Source: Candidatus Borkfalkia faecigallinarum
GTDB taxonomy: Bacteria; Bacillota; Clostridia; Christensenellales; Borkfalkiaceae
NCBI GenBank assembly: GCA_019114625.1
Contig: DXFD01000060.1
Coordinates: 1 to 48,615 of the forward strand
DNA: 48,615 nt
Direction: 5' to 3'
The position numbers and the translations under genes are program-made. Positions 45,138-48,615 of this stretch are shown in pieces. The number at the start of each line of letters is the position of its first letter. Position 1 is the first letter of the stretch. A model generated the notes under the pieces. The model was given only the letters and a program-made list of their open reading frames with translations. It was not told the origin of the DNA and made no database searches.

Positions 45138-46430
45138 TTGCTGAACGTTTTGGTGATCGGCAACGGCGGCCGCGAGCACGCCATCGTGGCGGCGCTCGCC
45201 AAAAGCCCGCTGGTCGGTAAAATCTATTGCATGAAAGGGAATGCGGGCATCGCAGAGCTTGCGGAGTGCGTCGACGTCGACTATTGCGACCTGCGGGCGG
45301 TCGGCGATTGGGTGGACGCCCATCCCGACGTCGGATATACGGTCATCGCTCCCGACGACCCGCTCGCGCTGGGGCTCGCGGACGAGCTGGAAAAGCGCGG
45401 GCACAAGGTATTCGGCCCGAACAAGCGCGCCGCCCAGATCGAATCGAGCAAGGCGTTCGCGAAAGAATTGATGAAAAAGTACGGCATCCCGACCGCCGCT
45501 TACGAGACGTTCGACGATTACGATGCCGCGCTCGCGTACATCGAAAAAGGCAAATTCCCCGTGGTCCTGAAGGCGGACGGGCTGGCGCTCGGCAAGGGCG
45601 TGCTCATCTGCGAGACGGAGCAGGAGGCGAAGGAGGGGCTGCGCCGCATCATGCTCGACAAAGCGTTCGGCGCGGCGGGCGACCATGTGGTCGTCGAGGA
45701 ATACCTCACGGGCAAGGAATTTACCCCCGGCGAGGAGGTGTCCGTGCTCACGTTCACGGACGGCAAGACGATCGTCCCGATGATCGCCAGCTGCGACCAT
45801 AAGCGCGTCTTTGACGGGGACAAAGGCCCGAACACGGGCGGCATGGGCACGTTCACGCCCTGCCCGTTTTACGACGAGGCGGTCGCGGAGGAGGTCCGCG
45901 AGAAGATCCTGCTGCCGACCGTCCGCGCGATGAACGCCGAGGGCCGCCCGTTCAAGGGCGTGCTGTATTTCGGGCTCATGCGCACGCCGGACGGCATGAA
46001 GGTGATCGAATACAACGCGCGCTTCGGCGACCCCGAAACGCAGGTCGTGCTGCCCCTGTTAAAGACCGACCTGATGGAGATCTTCCTCGCCGTGACCGAG
46101 GAGCGGCTCGCGGACGTGAAGATCGAGTGGGAGGAGGGCGCCTGCGTATGCGTCGTCCTCGCGAGCGGCGGCTACCCGCAGCACTACGAGAAAGGCAAGC
46201 CGATCGAGATCGGCGACCTCGACGAGGGCGTGTTCCTGTATCATGCGGGGACCAAGCGCGAGGGCGGCGTCCTCCAAACGAGCGGCGGCCGCGTCATCGG
46301 CGTCTGCGCAAAGGGCGCGACGGTGGCGGAGGCGCGCGAAAAGGCGTACCGCAACGTCGAAAAGATCCGCTTCGAAGGGATGCAGTACCGCAAGGATATC
46401 GGCATCAAATACGTCCGTGCGGAGCGCTGA
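45138..46430 (+). CDS. purD: Phosphoribosylamine-glycine ligase
   Basis: TTG start after GGAGGA; LNVLVIGNGGREHAIVAAL, NARFGDPETQVVLPLL. Confidence 0.97.
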   Translation: MLNVLVIGNGGREHAIVAALAKSPLVGKIYCMKGNAGIAELAECVDVDYCDLRAVGDWVDAHPDVGYTVIAPDDPLALGLADELEKRGHKVFGPNKRAAQIESSKAFAKELMKKYGIPTAAYETFDDYDAALAYIEKGKFPVVLKADGLALGKGVLICETEQEAKEGLRRIMLDKAFGAAGDHVVVEEYLTGKEFTPGEEVSVLTFTDGKTIVPMIASCDHKRVFDGDKGPNTGGMGTFTPCPFYDEAVAEEVREKILLPTVRAMNAEGRPFKGVLYFGLMRTPDGMKVIEYNARFGDPETQVVLPLLKTDLMEIFLAVTEERLADVKIEWEEGACVCVVLASGGYPQHYEKGKPIEIGDLDEGVFLYHAGTKREGGVLQTSGGRVIGVCAKGATVAEAREKAYRNVEKIRFEGMQYRKDIGIKYVRAER

Positions 46431-46466
46431 GCCGCGCAGGATCGCAAATCAATCGGGAGAACTGAC

Positions 46467-48615
46467 ATGATCTACAGAGTTTTTGTCGAAAAGAAAGAGA
46501 ATTTACAGGCCAAGAAGATCCGCGGCGACCTCGCGGCGCAGCTCGGCATCGCCGTGGAAGATCTGCGCGAAGTCATTCGCTACGACGCGGAAGGCCTGAC
46601 GGCGGAAGAGCTGGAAGGGGCGATCGTCAACGTCTTTTCCGAGCCGCCCGTCGATAACGTCTGGCGGGAAGAGCTGCCCGTCGGCGAGGGATACAAGGTC
46701 TTTGCCATCGCCTTTTTGGACGGGCAGTACGACCAGCGCGCGGACAGCGCCGCCCAGTGCATCCAGCTTCTGACCCAAAAGACGCGCCCGCTCATCAAGT
46801 GCGCCCGCGTCATCGCGGTCAAGGGCGTGACGGACGAGCAGCTCGAGCGCATCAAAAAGCACCTCATCAACCCCGTCGAGAGCGCCGAGGTCTCCCTCGA
46901 AAAGCCGCAGACGCTCGCCCGCGCGAAGATGGAGACGCACGACGTCGCGAACGTGGAGGGCTTTATCGGCATGAGCGGGGAGGAGATCGCCGCGTACCAC
47001 CGCAAGAACGGCTTTGCGATGAGCGTGGAGGACCTCGCCTTCGTCCGCGACTATTTTAAGGAAGAGGGCCGCGACCCGACCGAAACGGAGATCAAGGTGA
47101 TCGACACCTATTGGTCGGATCATTGCCGCCACACGACGTTCGCCACGGAGATCCGCGACGTGGACATCCGTTCGGACAACCCGCACATCGCGAAGGCGTA
47201 CCGGCTCTACCGCGAGCTGTTTGCGGAATTGAACGGGCAGCGCGCGGACAAATATCCCTGCCTGATGGACATCGCGACCATCGCCGTCAAGAAACTGAAA
47301 AAGGAGGGCAGGCTCGACAACCTCGACGTCTCCGACGAGATCAACGCCTGCTCCATCTGCATCGACGCGGAGATCGACGGCAAGGTCGAAAAATATCTCG
47401 TGATGTTCAAGAACGAGACGCACAACCACCCGACGGAGATCGAGCCGTTCGGCGGCGCGGCGACCTGCCTCGGCGGCGCCATCCGCGACCCGCTGTCCGG
47501 CCGCACCTACGTCTACCAGGCGATGCGCATCACGGGCAGCGCCGACCCCCGCGAAAAGATCGCGGACACGATGCCCGGCAAACTGCCGCAGCGCGTCATC
47601 ACCAAGACGGCGGCGGCCGGCTTTTCCTCGTACGGCAACCAGATCGGGCTCGCGACGGGCATCGTCGACGAGGTCTATCATTCCGGTTACAAGGCGAAGC
47701 GCCTGGAGACGGGCTTCGTCGTCGGCGGCGCCCGCCGCGACATGGTCTACCGCGAAAAGCCGCAGAAGGGGGACGTCATCATCCTGCTCGGCGGAGAGAC
47801 GGGGCGGGACAGCTGCGGCGGCGCGACCGGTTCGTCGAAGGCGCACGACGCGCATTCCGTTGAGACGTGCGGCGCCGAGGTACAGAAGGGCAATCCTCTG
47901 ACCGAGCGCAAATTGCAGCGCCTGTTCCTGCACCGCGACGCGACCCGCATGATCAAAAAGTGCAACGACTTCGGCGCGGGCGGCGTCTCCGTCGCGATCG
48001 GCGAATTGTCGGACGGGCTGGTGATCGACCTCGACAAAGTCCCCCTCAAATATGAAGGGCTTTCGGGCACCGAGCTCGCCATTTCCGAATCGCAGGAGCG
48101 CATGGCGGTGGTCGTGAACGCGGCGGATTGCGACAAGTTCATCGCCCTCGCCGCACAGGAGAACCTCGCGGCGACGCCCGTCGCCGTCGTGACGGACGAC
48201 CGCCGCATGAAGATGCTCTTCAAGGGGCGCGAGATCGTCAACATTTCCCGCGATTTCCTGGACACGAACGGCGTCAAGCAGACGGTCACCGCCGAGATCG
48301 ACGACAATACGGTTCGCTATTTTGACGCGTCCGCGCAGGATTTCCGCGGCGGTCTCATCCGTGCGCTGTCCGATCTGAACGTCTGCTCCAAGAAGGGGCT
48401 CTCGGAGATGTTCGACTCGACCATCGGCGCGCGCACCGTCTTTATGCCCTTCGGCGGCAAGACGCAGTTGACGCCCGCCATCGCCATGGCGGCGAAGATC
48501 TGCGGCGGCGAGACGGACGTCGCGACCGTGTCCGCTTACGGTTACTGCTCCAAACTGATGAGCGAGAGCCCGTTCACGGGCGCGATCTACAGCATCGTCG
48601 CCTCGGTCGCGAAGC
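46467..48615 (+). CDS. purL: Phosphoribosylformylglycinamidine synthase, 3' truncated by window edge
   Basis: Open frame from ATG 46467 to window end (absent from ORF track because no stop): IDTYWSDHCRHTTF, FKNETHNHPTEIEPFGGAATCLGGAIRDPLSGR. Confidence 0.96.
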   Translation, partial: MIYRVFVEKKENLQAKKIRGDLAAQLGIAVEDLREVIRYDAEGLTAEELEGAIVNVFSEPPVDNVWREELPVGEGYKVFAIAFLDGQYDQRADSAAQCIQLLTQKTRPLIKCARVIAVKGVTDEQLERIKKHLINPVESAEVSLEKPQTLARAKMETHDVANVEGFIGMSGEEIAAYHRKNGFAMSVEDLAFVRDYFKEEGRDPTETEIKVIDTYWSDHCRHTTFATEIRDVDIRSDNPHIAKAYRLYRELFAELNGQRADKYPCLMDIATIAVKKLKKEGRLDNLDVSDEINACSICIDAEIDGKVEKYLVMFKNETHNHPTEIEPFGGAATCLGGAIRDPLSGRTYVYQAMRITGSADPREKIADTMPGKLPQRVITKTAAAGFSSYGNQIGLATGIVDEVYHSGYKAKRLETGFVVGGARRDMVYREKPQKGDVIILLGGETGRDSCGGATGSSKAHDAHSVETCGAEVQKGNPLTERKLQRLFLHRDATRMIKKCNDFGAGGVSVAIGELSDGLVIDLDKVPLKYEGLSGTELAISESQERMAVVVNAADCDKFIALAAQENLAATPVAVVTDDRRMKMLFKGREIVNISRDFLDTNGVKQTVTAEIDDNTVRYFDASAQDFRGGLIRALSDLNVCSKKGLSEMFDSTIGARTVFMPFGGKTQLTPAIAMAAKICGGETDVATVSAYGYCSKLMSESPFTGAIYSIVASVAK

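Overview
The window is a dense, high-GC bacterial chromosome segment, probably from an uncultured Clostridia/Firmicutes-type genome (inferred from gene content: HprK, YerC, Rex-less rubrerythrin locus, TM1266, PurO plus stand-alone AICAR transformylase). I saw no rRNA, tRNA, CRISPR array, prophage or transposase. Almost all genes are on the + strand. In order: purB (3' part); minimal sufC/sufB-like pair (SMS type); copA with an in-frame CopZ-like tail; two AT-richer accessory ORFs (one lipoprotein); ArsR regulator; uvrC; HAD; hprK; an amino-acid ABC transporter; yerC; Fe-ADH; a membrane-anchored InlB/linker/uL15-like fusion protein; GntR plus ABC-2 exporter; small alarmone synthetase plus a coupled small ORF; reverse rubrerythrin; a minus-strand membrane/PH-like protein; a complete F1Fo ATP synthase operon with a strongly truncated delta subunit; an aconitase-family hydratase; a zinc-type macrodomain; a TM1266-family gene with a structured leader plus an SsuABC-like transporter; HAD; mscL; a candidate 6S-like ncRNA; and the purine cluster purE-C-F-M-N-O-V(AICARFT)-D-L (purL runs off the end). 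The most interesting signals are: (1) a 30-bp gapless intergenic motif, centred on the dyad TATGTC-W-GACATA, present four times just downstream of gene or operon ends; (2) the uL15-like C-terminal domain in a membrane/InlB protein; (3) the 72-aa delta subunit; (4) the terminator/SD-sequestering leader before the TM1266 gene; (5) a DKTGT to DKTAT change in CopA. All calls come from reading the sequence. No database search was run.
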